From: Acidimicrobiia bacterium
Lineage (GTDB): Bacteria > Actinomycetota > Acidimicrobiia > IMCC26256 > PALSA-555
Assembly: GCA_040881685.1 (NCBI GenBank)
Contig: JBBECS010000047.1
Location: forward strand, 3,575-67,574
DNA length: 64,000 nucleotides
Direction of reading: 5' to 3'
Numbering within the stretch: the stretch's first letter is position 1; each line of letters begins with the position of its first letter. A program made the translations under genes and the position numbers. A model generated the notes under the pieces. It saw nothing but the letters and a program-made list of their open reading frames with translations. It made no database searches and was not told the origin of the DNA. Positions 45,058 through 53,057 of this stretch are shown piece after piece.

Positions 45058-45840
45058 TTAGCCCTTGGCTTCTTTGGCCTCGCCCTTGGCTTCGGCCTTC
45101 GGTGCCGCTTTCTCCGGCGCGCTGAGCCCGAGCTCGGACCGCAGCTCGCTGAGCCGCGCACCCGCCTCTGCACTCATCTGTGCCTGCTCGACCTCGAGCA
45201 TCTTCGTGTCGACGGATGCGCCGGTGAGGTCGGACGTGGCTTGGGCTTTGGAGAGACGCTTCTCGATCTTGTCCCGCACCTGCTCGAAGGTCGGCACGTC
45301 TTCGCCGACCTGCTCGTTGAGCGTGGCCATCGCCTTGTTCATCTGCTCCTGCATCTTCGCCTGATCGAGCTGGCTGAGGAGCTTCTCGCGCTCGGCAAGC
45401 TTCTTCTGGAGCACCGACGAGTTCTGCGTGACCATCTGCTTGGCCTTCTCTGACGCCTGCGTGGCATCGAGGAGACCCTTCTTCAGCGTCTCGATCTCGG
45501 CTTCGAGGTTGATGATCTTGTTGGCGAACGACTCGGCCGCCGTGTTGAAGCTCACCGACTTGTCGGCGTTGCCAGCGCGCATTTCCTGATCTGAGAGCAG
45601 GAGCGCCTGGCGCGCCGACTTGTTCGCCTTCTCGTACTCCTCGATGGCGCGGTCGAGCTTGAGCTGGAGCTGCTTCTGGTTGGCGATGACGTTCGCGGCC
45701 GACTCGGTCAGCTTGCGGTGCTGATCACGTGCCTCGGTGATCGCCTGCTCGAGCTGGACCTTCGGGTCCGCTTTCTCCTCGAACGCCAAGCCCAGCTTCG
45801 CGCCCAGGTACTTCCACCACTTCTTGATCGTCTTCCACAT
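45058..45840 (-). CDS. pspA: PspA/IM30 family protein
   Basis: 260 residues from ATG 45840. The whole of about 5-225 is helical with heptads (PKVQLEQAITEARDQHRKLTESAANVIANQK; QMNKAMATLNEQVGEDVPTFEQVRDKIEKRL), as in PspA/IM30 proteins of the ESCRT-III superfamily that bind and repair membranes. The N-terminal amphipathic segment WKTIKKWWKYLGAKLG would insert into the membrane. The end is Ala/Lys/Glu-rich. It is the last gene of the minus-strand cluster 45058-51922. Confidence 0.88.
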   Translation of the reverse strand: MWKTIKKWWKYLGAKLGLAFEEKADPKVQLEQAITEARDQHRKLTESAANVIANQKQLQLKLDRAIEEYEKANKSARQALLLSDQEMRAGNADKSVSFNTAAESFANKIINLEAEIETLKKGLLDATQASEKAKQMVTQNSSVLQKKLAEREKLLSQLDQAKMQEQMNKAMATLNEQVGEDVPTFEQVRDKIEKRLSKAQATSDLTGASVDTKMLEVEQAQMSAEAGARLSELRSELGLSAPEKAAPKAEAKGEAKEAKG

Positions 45841-45880
45841 GAGGCCGCAGGCTAGTTGGGCATGGAGGGAGGTTCTACCC

Positions 45881-45948
45881 GCTCCATTGGTCGTCGTCGC
45901 AGGCGACGACTCCTGCTTCGGCGGTCGGCAAAGCCGCCGCCTACGCGC
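45881..45948 (-). repeat. Intergenic hairpin element, copy 8 (module B type, before pspA)
   Basis: On the minus strand: GGCGGCGGCTTTGCCGACCG, hairpin GTCGTCGC / GCGACGAC and CGACCAATGGAGC, matching the second half of the composite copy at 42.9-43.1 kb. Its first bases encode the last residues and the stop (GCG TAG) of the upstream minus gene at 45941-46708. Confidence 0.8.
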
Positions 45949-46708
45949 TCGCCCCTGCTGCCTGGGCGGTGCCGCCGGCCTCATCGAGCGCGACCCGCAG
46001 CGACTCCATCTCGCTCACGACCTCCTCGACCTGGTCGCCGAGGCCGCCGAGCTCGCCCACGTCCTCGGCCCGGATCGAGAGCTCGACCGCCCGGGCGACG
46101 GCCTCGTCGAGGCGCGCGTTCAGCAGCTTGATGCGGTCCTGCGCATCCTCGGCGACATCGATGAGCCGGTCGGCCGTGTCCACCTGCGCCTGGAGCGCCT
46201 TGACGGTGCTCTGCTGCACCTCGTTGCGCGACTCGCCCTGCTTGGCCTCCTCCAGGTCCTTGCGGGCGCCGAGCACGTCGAGGTTGCCGATGGCGTCGAC
46301 CAGCGCGTCGGCGCGGCGCGCGACCCGCCAGCACTCATCGACCCCGGCGTCGATGCGCTCACCGATCTCGACGAGGCGCAGACGCAACGGGCCTTCGTTG
46401 GCCGCGGCCACCGCCTTGCGGTAGCGGCGCTGCGCGTCGAGCGCGTCGCGCACGAACCCGCGCCATGGGTCGGAGATGCTCATCGGATCGATGTGCTCAC
46501 CGCCCGCCCGGCGAGGCAGGAGGGTTGCCACCCGCACGAGCCATGCTGCGGCCGCGATCCCCACGACCGGCAGCGCCGCGAGCCCGGCCAGGATGCCGGC
46601 CGCCGCTCCCGCACCTGCGAGCAGGATCGCCGACGGCGCGGTGATCGCGCCGGCGGTCCTCCGGTTCCTCCAGTGCTCAGGCATTGCGTCGACGATCCCC
46701 ATCAGCAT
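45941..46708 (-). CDS. Membrane-anchored coiled-coil protein, unknown function
   Basis: 255 residues from ATG 46708 (ATG 46702 is also possible). Residues about 18-58 form a helical hairpin of two transmembrane segments (AITAPSAILLAGAGAAAGILAG, LPVVGIAAAAWLVRVATLL). The rest is a long charged coiled coil with the pattern KALQAQVDTADRLIDVAEDAQDRIK. It lies between the VWA protein and PspA, so it could link the membrane to PspA. It is reminiscent of proteins in TelA/XpaC-type loci, but I cannot assign a family. Confidence 0.65.
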   Translation of the reverse strand: MLMGIVDAMPEHWRNRRTAGAITAPSAILLAGAGAAAGILAGLAALPVVGIAAAAWLVRVATLLPRRAGGEHIDPMSISDPWRGFVRDALDAQRRYRKAVAAANEGPLRLRLVEIGERIDAGVDECWRVARRADALVDAIGNLDVLGARKDLEEAKQGESRNEVQQSTVKALQAQVDTADRLIDVAEDAQDRIKLLNARLDEAVARAVELSIRAEDVGELGGLGDQVEEVVSEMESLRVALDEAGGTAQAAGASA

Positions 46709-46715
46709 CGACCCA

Positions 46716-48506
46716 TCAGAAGTTGCTGACCACCGCGTTGAACACGTTGATGATCGTGGCCGGGTCGACCGCCGAGTACGACGCCGCGTTCGTGGCTTCG
46801 GCGATGCGCCCGAGCGTGGCTTCGTCGGCGTCACCGCCATATGCGATCGGGAAGACCCTCACCGGGGTGCTGCTCTCGCCCTCGTTCTCGCTGCGCAGGA
46901 ATTTCAGCAAACCCTGGAGATCGTTGTTGCGATCGTCTTCGTTGCGTCCGTCGCTCAGCAAGACGACCGCGTTGATCCGGGTCTCGTCGAACTCGTCGAC
47001 CATGCGCTCGTACGAGTCGCGCGTCACCGTGTACAGCGGTGTGCCTTGTGTGGGCACGAGGCCCCGGATGTTGCGCTCGAGCGCGTCGAGGTTTTCCGAG
47101 ACGGGACCGATCGGCACCAGGTCGAGGTAGTCGGTGGGCTCCTCCTCGGAGATCTCGGTGGAGAACACCCGCAGCCCAACCTCGTCGTCCGGGTTGAACT
47201 CCTCGAGCGCCGCGATCGCCGCGCGCTTGGCGAGATCGAGCTTCGTGGCACCGGTGCGCGGGTCGGCTTCGTCCCCCATCGATCCCGACACGTCGATCAC
47301 GAGCAGCACGCGCGCCTTCTTGCGCACGTTGTTCCATTCGTCGATCACACCCGTGAGGACCGAAGGGCTCGGCACTTCGAGCGTCGTCTGGGGCTGCTCG
47401 GGGTCGAGGCCGTTCGCGGCGGTGATCGGCTTGCCGATGGCCACCGACGGGTTGCCGGGCCGGAACCCGAACTTCAGCACACGCTCCTGGTTGCGCGCCT
47501 CGGTGACGAACGACGCGAACTTGCGTGCCGCCGCGGCTTCACGACTCGAGACCCACGGGGCGTCGAGCACCATCAGTGGGTTGTCGGAGAAGAGCGTCCC
47601 TTCCTTGGGGTAGATCGCCACGAGCGGGACGCGCGGCTTGCGGGGCTTTTCGCCGGGATCGAGGATCCCGTCGGGGTCGCCGCGGTTGTAGTCGACCACC
47701 GACTTCTCCTCGACCGCGACCGCCGACGCGTAGCCGAACGGGTCGCCCCGGCGATCGGATCGGTAGAGGTTGTTGAGGAACGTGAGCGTGGTGTCGCCGT
47801 AGTGCACGACGGCTGACTCCACGGCTCGTGAGTAGGCCTCGACTTCGGGGCGCTGGAGGTCTTCGAGAGTGAGGTCGCGCGTCTTGCCGGTCGCGGCGTA
47901 ATACTGCGCGACAGTCTCGGCGAGGCCGCTGGTGGAGAAGTTGGGGTTCGTCTTGCCGAACCGGAACGGACCCCATTCGGGGTGTCCCTTCCCGGCCCAA
48001 CCGGCTGGATCTTGCGCCAATGCCAGCACGTCTTCGAAGCCGAGCGGGGTGTCGGGATACCCGAGCGCCTCGGCCATCGGCTCGGGCATCGCGATGACGA
48101 GCGGCGTGAGCATGAACGACTTGCCCGGCGTGGGTACGTACGGCTCCTTCCCGGCGTCGACGCGGCGCTGGTCGAGGACGCCGGCCCAGGTGCTCGCTGC
48201 GGGCGACCAGATCACCGGGCGCGGCCCGTTCTTCGCCGGCTTCGGCCAGTCGGCCGCGAGCAGGGTGGCGGCGGCGCCCGACGACTGGCGCTGTACGCGC
48301 ACTTCGATGCACTGCCCATCGATCTTGGCCGCGTCGGATCCGGCGAAGCGCTCGCCGAGCTCGGTGAGCAGCGTGAGCTTCTCCGGCGACGACGCGATGT
48401 CGACGGTGACGCACCCGCCCGCGGCGGCGGGTGACGCACCGAGCGCGAGCGTGCCCGCGGTCAGAGTCGCGACGAGCGCGCCGCTGGTTCGCCGCTTCGA
48501 GATCAT
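46716..48506 (-). CDS. Exported solute-binding-like and VWA domain protein
   Basis: 596 residues. The signal peptide (about 1-29; ALVATLTAGTLALGASPAAA) is followed by a periplasmic binding-protein-like domain (about 32-370; SSPEKLTLLTELGERF, PVIWSPAASTWAGVL) and a von Willebrand A domain (about 398-590). The MIDAS is complete: DVSGSMG near residue 405, Thr in TQGTPLY and LLSDGRNEDD. VWA domains bind protein ligands through a metal. The gene overlaps the upstream exported protein (ATGA) and is followed after 7 bp by the coiled-coil gene. Confidence 0.88.
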   Translation of the reverse strand: MISKRRTSGALVATLTAGTLALGASPAAAGGCVTVDIASSPEKLTLLTELGERFAGSDAAKIDGQCIEVRVQRQSSGAAATLLAADWPKPAKNGPRPVIWSPAASTWAGVLDQRRVDAGKEPYVPTPGKSFMLTPLVIAMPEPMAEALGYPDTPLGFEDVLALAQDPAGWAGKGHPEWGPFRFGKTNPNFSTSGLAETVAQYYAATGKTRDLTLEDLQRPEVEAYSRAVESAVVHYGDTTLTFLNNLYRSDRRGDPFGYASAVAVEEKSVVDYNRGDPDGILDPGEKPRKPRVPLVAIYPKEGTLFSDNPLMVLDAPWVSSREAAAARKFASFVTEARNQERVLKFGFRPGNPSVAIGKPITAANGLDPEQPQTTLEVPSPSVLTGVIDEWNNVRKKARVLLVIDVSGSMGDEADPRTGATKLDLAKRAAIAALEEFNPDDEVGLRVFSTEISEEEPTDYLDLVPIGPVSENLDALERNIRGLVPTQGTPLYTVTRDSYERMVDEFDETRINAVVLLSDGRNEDDRNNDLQGLLKFLRSENEGESSTPVRVFPIAYGGDADEATLGRIAEATNAASYSAVDPATIINVFNAVVSNF

Positions 48507-49516
48507 CCGGTCACCTCGCGCCAGGTCTGGAGGAGTGCGACGAGCGCACCCGAATCGGGAAGGTTGGACCGCCCCTGGAGTGTCGGCTTGTCGCCCTCGC
48601 TGTCGGAACGGAAACCGACGTTGGTGAGTGCGTCGTGGCCGTCGTCACCGGTGACGATGTCGGCGAGGTCGGAGCTCCCGCCGACGAACGGTGCGAACAC
48701 GACATCGACCGTAGCCACGGGGGCAGGGTAGAGCAGCCGCAGTGATTCCTGTCGGTCGCGCGACGCCGGCGTCCGCTCGACGACCGCCTCGGTGGTGGCA
48801 ACCATGTCATATCTCGCGGGCCCGAACGACAGCATGTGCTCGTACGCATCGGCGTCCAGCTCGGCGGCCCGCTCGACGCGGGCGAACCAGTCGAGGAACG
48901 CGTCCTCCTCGAAGTCGTCGCGAGAGAGATCCGAGCGATCGAAGAACTGCGCGGCGGCTTGCCCGATGATCGCGAGACCTTCGCCGGTCGCCTCGGGGTC
49001 GGCGTGCCCAGGCTTGACGTCACCCCACGCGGCTTCACCGCCGATGGACTGCCAGCGAGTCCCGGCGACATCACCGAGGCACCGCCACGTGATCTCCCCG
49101 CAATGACTCTCGAGCACCTCGGCTCGATCGTCCCAGATCGCCAGCAGCAATGGCGACCGCGCAATCGCCGGCGACGAATCTTCCAGGAGCGGCGCAAGCG
49201 ACGAACGGACTCGCGCTTCGCGCACGATCTCGGCGTTCGGCTCAAAGGTCAGCCACCCGTCATACGGAAGAGAGGAGGTGGTATCGGCACTCGTAGAGAG
49301 CGTGCCCGTCGAGACTCCGGCCGGTTCGAGCACGATCTCGACGTCCGCGTTGCGCGCCAGCTCGTCGCACGCCGCCGCGAGCTCCGTCGCACACAGCACC
49401 ACCGGCGTGCCGCTGCCGTTCGAGCCGCCGCTGTCGTCGTCGATCCACCAGGACCGCGCGCCGAGCGCGAATCCGACCATCGCCAGCGCCCCGAGCAGGG
49501 CCAGCAGTCGTCTCAC
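48503..49516 (-). CDS. Exported solute-binding-like protein without VWA domain
   Basis: 337 residues from GTG 49516. An N-terminal signal anchor (LLALLGALAMVGFALGARSWW) precedes a domain with segments like the binding-protein part of its neighbour (YDGWLTFEPNAEIVREA, LLAIWDDRAEVLES, EGLAIIGQAAAQFF). Ligand unknown. The start is placed behind the GAGCGGGAAAG tail of the hairpin element; an earlier in-frame ATG at 49576 would lie inside that element. It is translationally coupled to the VWA gene. Confidence 0.72.
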   Translation of the reverse strand: MRRLLALLGALAMVGFALGARSWWIDDDSGGSNGSGTPVVLCATELAAACDELARNADVEIVLEPAGVSTGTLSTSADTTSSLPYDGWLTFEPNAEIVREARVRSSLAPLLEDSSPAIARSPLLLAIWDDRAEVLESHCGEITWRCLGDVAGTRWQSIGGEAAWGDVKPGHADPEATGEGLAIIGQAAAQFFDRSDLSRDDFEEDAFLDWFARVERAAELDADAYEHMLSFGPARYDMVATTEAVVERTPASRDRQESLRLLYPAPVATVDVVFAPFVGGSSDLADIVTGDDGHDALTNVGFRSDSEGDKPTLQGRSNLPDSGALVALLQTWREVTG

Positions 49517-49517
49517 C

Positions 49518-49604
49518 TTTCCCGCTCTTGGCACCTGCGGCGCCGGGTCGCTTGGGCCCCGCCTCGGGCGCCGCACGATACGTGCGGCGCTGGTCCTCGC
49601 CTCA
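49518..49604 (-). repeat. Intergenic hairpin element, copy 9 (between the AAA+ gene and the exported protein gene)
   Basis: On the minus strand it begins with the stop TGA of the AAA+ gene (GAGTGAGGCG), then hairpin 1 GCGCCGCACG / CGTGCGGCGC (plus-strand 49568-49590) with an ATA/TAT loop, the spacer CCCGAGGCGGGGCCCAAGCG, and the tail CCAAGAGCGGGAAAGG that abuts the next start. The CACG/CGTG pair replaces the CAGG/CCTG of other copies. Confidence 0.85.
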
Positions 49605-50984
49605 CTCCGTGCTGGCCGGGCTGGGGACGTCGGCCGCAGTCAGGGTGGTGAGCTGCTTGTCGGTCGGGTTCTTCACGTCGACCACACGGCTCGCTTGATG
49701 CGTGACGCAGTCTTCGAACAGGTTGCGCGCCGTGCGACCGTTCCCGAACGTGGCGTCGCGCGGCTGCGCCGCGAACCAGGTTTTCACAGCGGCGCGGGCA
49801 CTCTTGTCGAGCTTGTAGTGGCTCTGCTCGCCGATCGACTCGAAGATCGCCATGAGCTCGTCGTCGCTGTAGTCGGGGAAGTCGATCTGCTTGTTGAAGC
49901 GCGATCGGATGCCGGGGTTCGACTCGACGAACTTCTTCATCGGCTCCGTGTACCCGGCCACGATGACGATGAGATCGGCGCGGTCGTCTTCCATCCGTTT
50001 TAGCAGAGTCGCGACGGCTTCGGCTCCGAAGTCCTGCTCGCTCTCGGTGACGAGCGCGTACGCCTCGTCGATGAAGAGCACGCCACCCTTGGCCTCGTCA
50101 CACGCCTTGTTGACCTTGGGCGCGGTCTGGCCCACGTAGCCGGCGACGAGACCCGAGCGATCCGTCTCGAGCAGGTGGCCCTTCGACACCACCTTGAGCA
50201 CCTTGTAGAAGCGCGCCAGCAAGCGCGCCACCGTCGTCTTGCCGGTGCCGGGGTTGCCGAGGAACACGAGGTGCAGGCTGCGGTCCACGACGGGGAGCTT
50301 GCGCTCGCGCCGCATGTTCTCGACGCGCACGAGGTTGATGAGCAGTCGCACTTCGGTCTTGACCGCTTTCAGTCCGACGAGCTTGTCGAGCTCTGCGAGA
50401 AGGTCTTCGAGCGTCTCGACTGGTTGCTCTTTGCCGGCATCACCCGGTTCGGGACCGGAGTCTGCAGGGCGCTCGATGTCGGCTGCCTTGATGCGCCGCA
50501 ACATCATCGAGCGCAACGTGTCCACGGCCAGCAGCTCCTCGCGCGTTGGCGTGGTGTCGATCGCGCAGACCGCGTGCGCGACGCGCATGGCGTTGTCGTA
50601 ATAGCGCCACGCGTAAGCCGTCTTCGCCTTGGCGTCTGCTGTCACGATCGTCTCGAACAGCGGCGACGGGGTGATCGGGAAGCCCCGGTGCTGGCGAATC
50701 GCGGGGCTGTCACGCAACGACTCGGGTGTGGCGCCGCGCAGCGACTCGAACCACGATGACAGGGCGACCGTGAACGACCGCAGCTCGGCGTCGCTCGGGT
50801 GGCCGTCGGAGGTGATGACGCTGGCCGCGATGGCCTGTACCTCGAGCGCGGCGTCTCGCTCGAGCGCGCCCCGGTCGACGGTGGTCCCCCCGCCCCGGAG
50901 GGCGGCGAGCACGTCGGTCAGCTCGGTGACGAAGGCTCTGACCGGCTCGTCGAGGAGGCCGGTACTGGGGCTGGGCTCTGGCAC
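49602..50984 (-). CDS. AAA+ ATPase of CbxX/CfxQ type with TerB-like N-terminal region
   Basis: 460 residues from GTG 50984 (start uncertain). The N-terminal 180 residues are helical and look TerB-like (EVQAIAASVITSDGHPSDAELRSF; AHAVCAIDTTPTREELLAVDTLR). The AAA+ domain has Walker A FLGNPGTGKTTVA (about 240-252), Walker B GGVLFIDEAYAL (about 298-309), sensor 1 IVIVAGYTEPM and an Arg finger in NPGIRSRFN. Such ATPases remodel protein complexes. It heads a minus-strand set with two exported binding proteins, a coiled-coil membrane protein and PspA. Confidence 0.88.
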   Translation of the reverse strand: MPEPSPSTGLLDEPVRAFVTELTDVLAALRGGGTTVDRGALERDAALEVQAIAASVITSDGHPSDAELRSFTVALSSWFESLRGATPESLRDSPAIRQHRGFPITPSPLFETIVTADAKAKTAYAWRYYDNAMRVAHAVCAIDTTPTREELLAVDTLRSMMLRRIKAADIERPADSGPEPGDAGKEQPVETLEDLLAELDKLVGLKAVKTEVRLLINLVRVENMRRERKLPVVDRSLHLVFLGNPGTGKTTVARLLARFYKVLKVVSKGHLLETDRSGLVAGYVGQTAPKVNKACDEAKGGVLFIDEAYALVTESEQDFGAEAVATLLKRMEDDRADLIVIVAGYTEPMKKFVESNPGIRSRFNKQIDFPDYSDDELMAIFESIGEQSHYKLDKSARAAVKTWFAAQPRDATFGNGRTARNLFEDCVTHQASRVVDVKNPTDKQLTTLTAADVPSPASTE

Positions 50985-51922
50985 CCCGACATCCTCGCAT
51001 TCAGCCAGCCGGAGAGGACCGCCACGAGGCGGTCGGGGTCCTCGAGCTGTGGGGCGTGGCCGACGCCGTCGAGCACGCGGAGCTCGACATGGTCGTTGCG
51101 GGTCGCGGCCTCGCGTGCGGCGACCAGGCTCACGAGGCGGTCGTGCTCGCCGTGCACGAGGAGCATCGGGCACTCCACCGCCGCGGCGAGGTCCTCGTTG
51201 ATGCCGCGGGCCAGGTACAGCAGCAAGGTTCGCGCCGCTTCGGCGTACGCACCCGCGGCCTCCGGGTAGCCGTACCGCTCGGCCGCGAGCGCGATGAGGC
51301 GGCGTCGCAGGTCGGGGTCGAGGCGACCCGTGTCGTGCAAGCTCCACGACAAGGTCGCGTCGACCAGGCGTTCCGGACCGAGCATGCGGGCGCGGGTGCG
51401 CACGACTCGACCGCCGAGCGAAGACACCATCACCGGCGCGAAGCGCGCGAGCCGGAGGAAGTCGACCACGCTGGGCCGTGGGTGTGGGAGCGCGGGATCG
51501 ACCAGCACGAGGCTGGTGACGAGATCGGGACGCCGGGCGGCGACCCCGATCGCGATCGATGCCCCCATCGAGTTGCCGACCGCGACCGATGGACCCTGGA
51601 CCTCGAGGAGCGCGGTTACAAGCTGGCGGTTGGACGCGATCGACGCCGAGCGTTCCGGCGCGCGCGTTCGTCCGAAGCCGATGAGATCGACGGCGGTGAC
51701 CGGCGCACCAAGGGCGTCGGCCAGCGGTTGACCGATCGGCTCCCACGACAACGTGTTCGCGCCGAGCCCGTGGACGAGAAGAACGCGGTGCTGGTCCTCA
51801 CGAGGCTCGATCGGTGTCCACTCCACGGCGTGCACTCGCACACCGTCGGCCTCGAGGTGGTGCGCGCGCCCGAGCGGCGCGCGACTTGACGACGCATGCT
51901 CCGATTCTTCCTGCCCGCCCAC
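50918..51922 (-). CDS. Alpha/beta hydrolase
   Basis: About 334 residues; the GTG at 51922 is one of several possible starts. The core has VLLVHGLGANTLSWEPIG (oxyanion loop), VDLIGFGRT, the nucleophile elbow VAVGNSMGASIAI (Ser in GNSMG), LLVHGEHDRLV (acid) and DGVGHAPQLEDP (His). The typical GxSxG is thus GNSMG. Substrate unknown. Its 3' end overlaps the start of the AAA+ gene by about 67 bp if the GTG at 50984 is right. It is divergent from the gene at 51941. Confidence 0.78.
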   Translation of the reverse strand: MGGQEESEHASSSRAPLGRAHHLEADGVRVHAVEWTPIEPREDQHRVLLVHGLGANTLSWEPIGQPLADALGAPVTAVDLIGFGRTRAPERSASIASNRQLVTALLEVQGPSVAVGNSMGASIAIGVAARRPDLVTSLVLVDPALPHPRPSVVDFLRLARFAPVMVSSLGGRVVRTRARMLGPERLVDATLSWSLHDTGRLDPDLRRRLIALAAERYGYPEAAGAYAEAARTLLLYLARGINEDLAAAVECPMLLVHGEHDRLVSLVAAREAATRNDHVELRVLDGVGHAPQLEDPDRLVAVLSGWLNARMSGCQSPAPVPASSTSRSEPSSPS

Positions 51923-51940
51923 GCCTGTCAATGTAGTGGG

Positions 51941-52507
51941 ATGACCTTCACGTCGAACGACGATCGACCGCATTCGGGCGTTGTCGACGAGGGATGGGTG
52001 GAGACGTGGGGCTTCGAGCTGGCTCGCGCGGACGGGTTACGAGGGTTGGCTCGGCTGACTCTCATTCCCGCCAACCGCTCGTGCTGGTGGTGGACGTACT
52101 TCGTGAGCCATGAGCTCGGCATCGTGATCGTGCGTGACGAAGAGGTGTCGCTCCCGCGGCGCGCCGAGTCGATGGAGGTGCGCGGCGACGGCTTGTGGGC
52201 CGAGCTTGTGTGCGAGGCGCCTTTCGAGCACTGGGGTATCTCGCTCGAGGCGTTCGGCTTGCGCGTCGACGAACCAGAAGACGACGTGGGTGAGCGCCTC
52301 CCTGTCGGACTGGACGTCGAGTGGGAGTTCCAAGCCGAGGCCGAATCAGTCGACGTGGCCGGCGGCACTCGATACGTGCAGAACGGCACGATGCACGGCG
52401 AGGTGCTCATCGGCGACGATCGCATCGAGTACGAGGGGTCGTGCGTTCGGGATCACGCGTGGGGTCGAATTGAGCTGCCGACGTGGCCGTCGCGTTTGAC
52501 AGACTGA
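51941..52507 (+). CDS. Lipocalin/CrtC-like (DUF7064-type) protein
   Basis: 188 residues, rich in aromatic residues and beta-strand patterns. The C-terminal EYEGSCVRDHAWGRIELP contains the RDHxWG motif seen in carotenoid-hydratase-like lipocalins and related mycobacterial proteins. No signal peptide is visible. Its reaction, if any, is unknown. It starts 19 bp from the divergent hydrolase and is followed after 4 bp by the MOSC gene. Confidence 0.5.
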   Translation: MTFTSNDDRPHSGVVDEGWVETWGFELARADGLRGLARLTLIPANRSCWWWTYFVSHELGIVIVRDEEVSLPRRAESMEVRGDGLWAELVCEAPFEHWGISLEAFGLRVDEPEDDVGERLPVGLDVEWEFQAEAESVDVAGGTRYVQNGTMHGEVLIGDDRIEYEGSCVRDHAWGRIELPTWPSRLTD

Positions 52508-52511
52508 TCCA

Positions 52512-53006
52512 ATGGCTGACGGGCGATTCGAAGGGCGGGTCGTCGGGATCTACGTGGCGCCGAGTGAAGGCGCTCCCATGGAGGCGCGCGACGAGGTGCG
52601 CGCGCTCGCCGGCAAGGGGCTCGAAGGTGACCGGTACGCGATCGAAGCCGGTACGTACTCGGGGAAGCGCATCGAGGATGCGCAACGAGCCGTCACGCTC
52701 ATCGAGCGCGAGGCTGTGCAAGGAGCCGACGCCGAGCACGGGATCGAGCTCGCCGAAGGTGAGACGCGCCGCAACATCGTCACCGAGGGTGTGCGGCTCA
52801 ATGATCTGGTTGGTCAGGAGTTCCTCGTTGGAGGCGTGCATCTCCGCGGCTTCGACCTCTCCCATCCATGTACGTACCTCGAGGAGCAGACGCGCCCGGG
52901 TGTGCGCAAGGCACTCGTCGACCGTGGTGGCCTGCGCGCTGAGATCCTCGACGACGGCCCCATCCGCGTCGGCGACACCATCACCCAAAGAGGAGGCTCC
53001 CACTAG
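52512..53006 (+). CDS. MOSC domain protein
   Basis: 164 residues, a single MOSC domain. GRVVGIYVAPSEGAPM at the start, the LEGDRYAIEAGTYS segment, TRRNIVTEGVRLNDLVG and the conserved Cys in LSHPCTYLEE fit the family related to the molybdenum-cofactor sulfurase C-terminus. These proteins are thought to handle sulfur or bind molybdopterin. The substrate is unknown. Confidence 0.85.
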   Translation: MADGRFEGRVVGIYVAPSEGAPMEARDEVRALAGKGLEGDRYAIEAGTYSGKRIEDAQRAVTLIEREAVQGADAEHGIELAEGETRRNIVTEGVRLNDLVGQEFLVGGVHLRGFDLSHPCTYLEEQTRPGVRKALVDRGGLRAEILDDGPIRVGDTITQRGGSH

Positions 53007-53056
53007 CCTGCTCGCGACGGCGACCAATGGAGGCGCGTAGCGCCGAGAGTGGGGAA
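53006..53056 (+). repeat. Intergenic hairpin element, copy 10 (module B fragment, before the DUF1214 gene)
   Basis: GCTCGCGACGGCGACCAATGG, then hairpin GGCGC-GTA-GCGCC and tail GAGAGTGGGGAAG. This equals the last part of the composite copy at 43.0 kb. It fills the gap between the MOSC and DUF1214 genes and ends directly at the ATG. Confidence 0.8.
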
Positions 53057-53057
53057 G

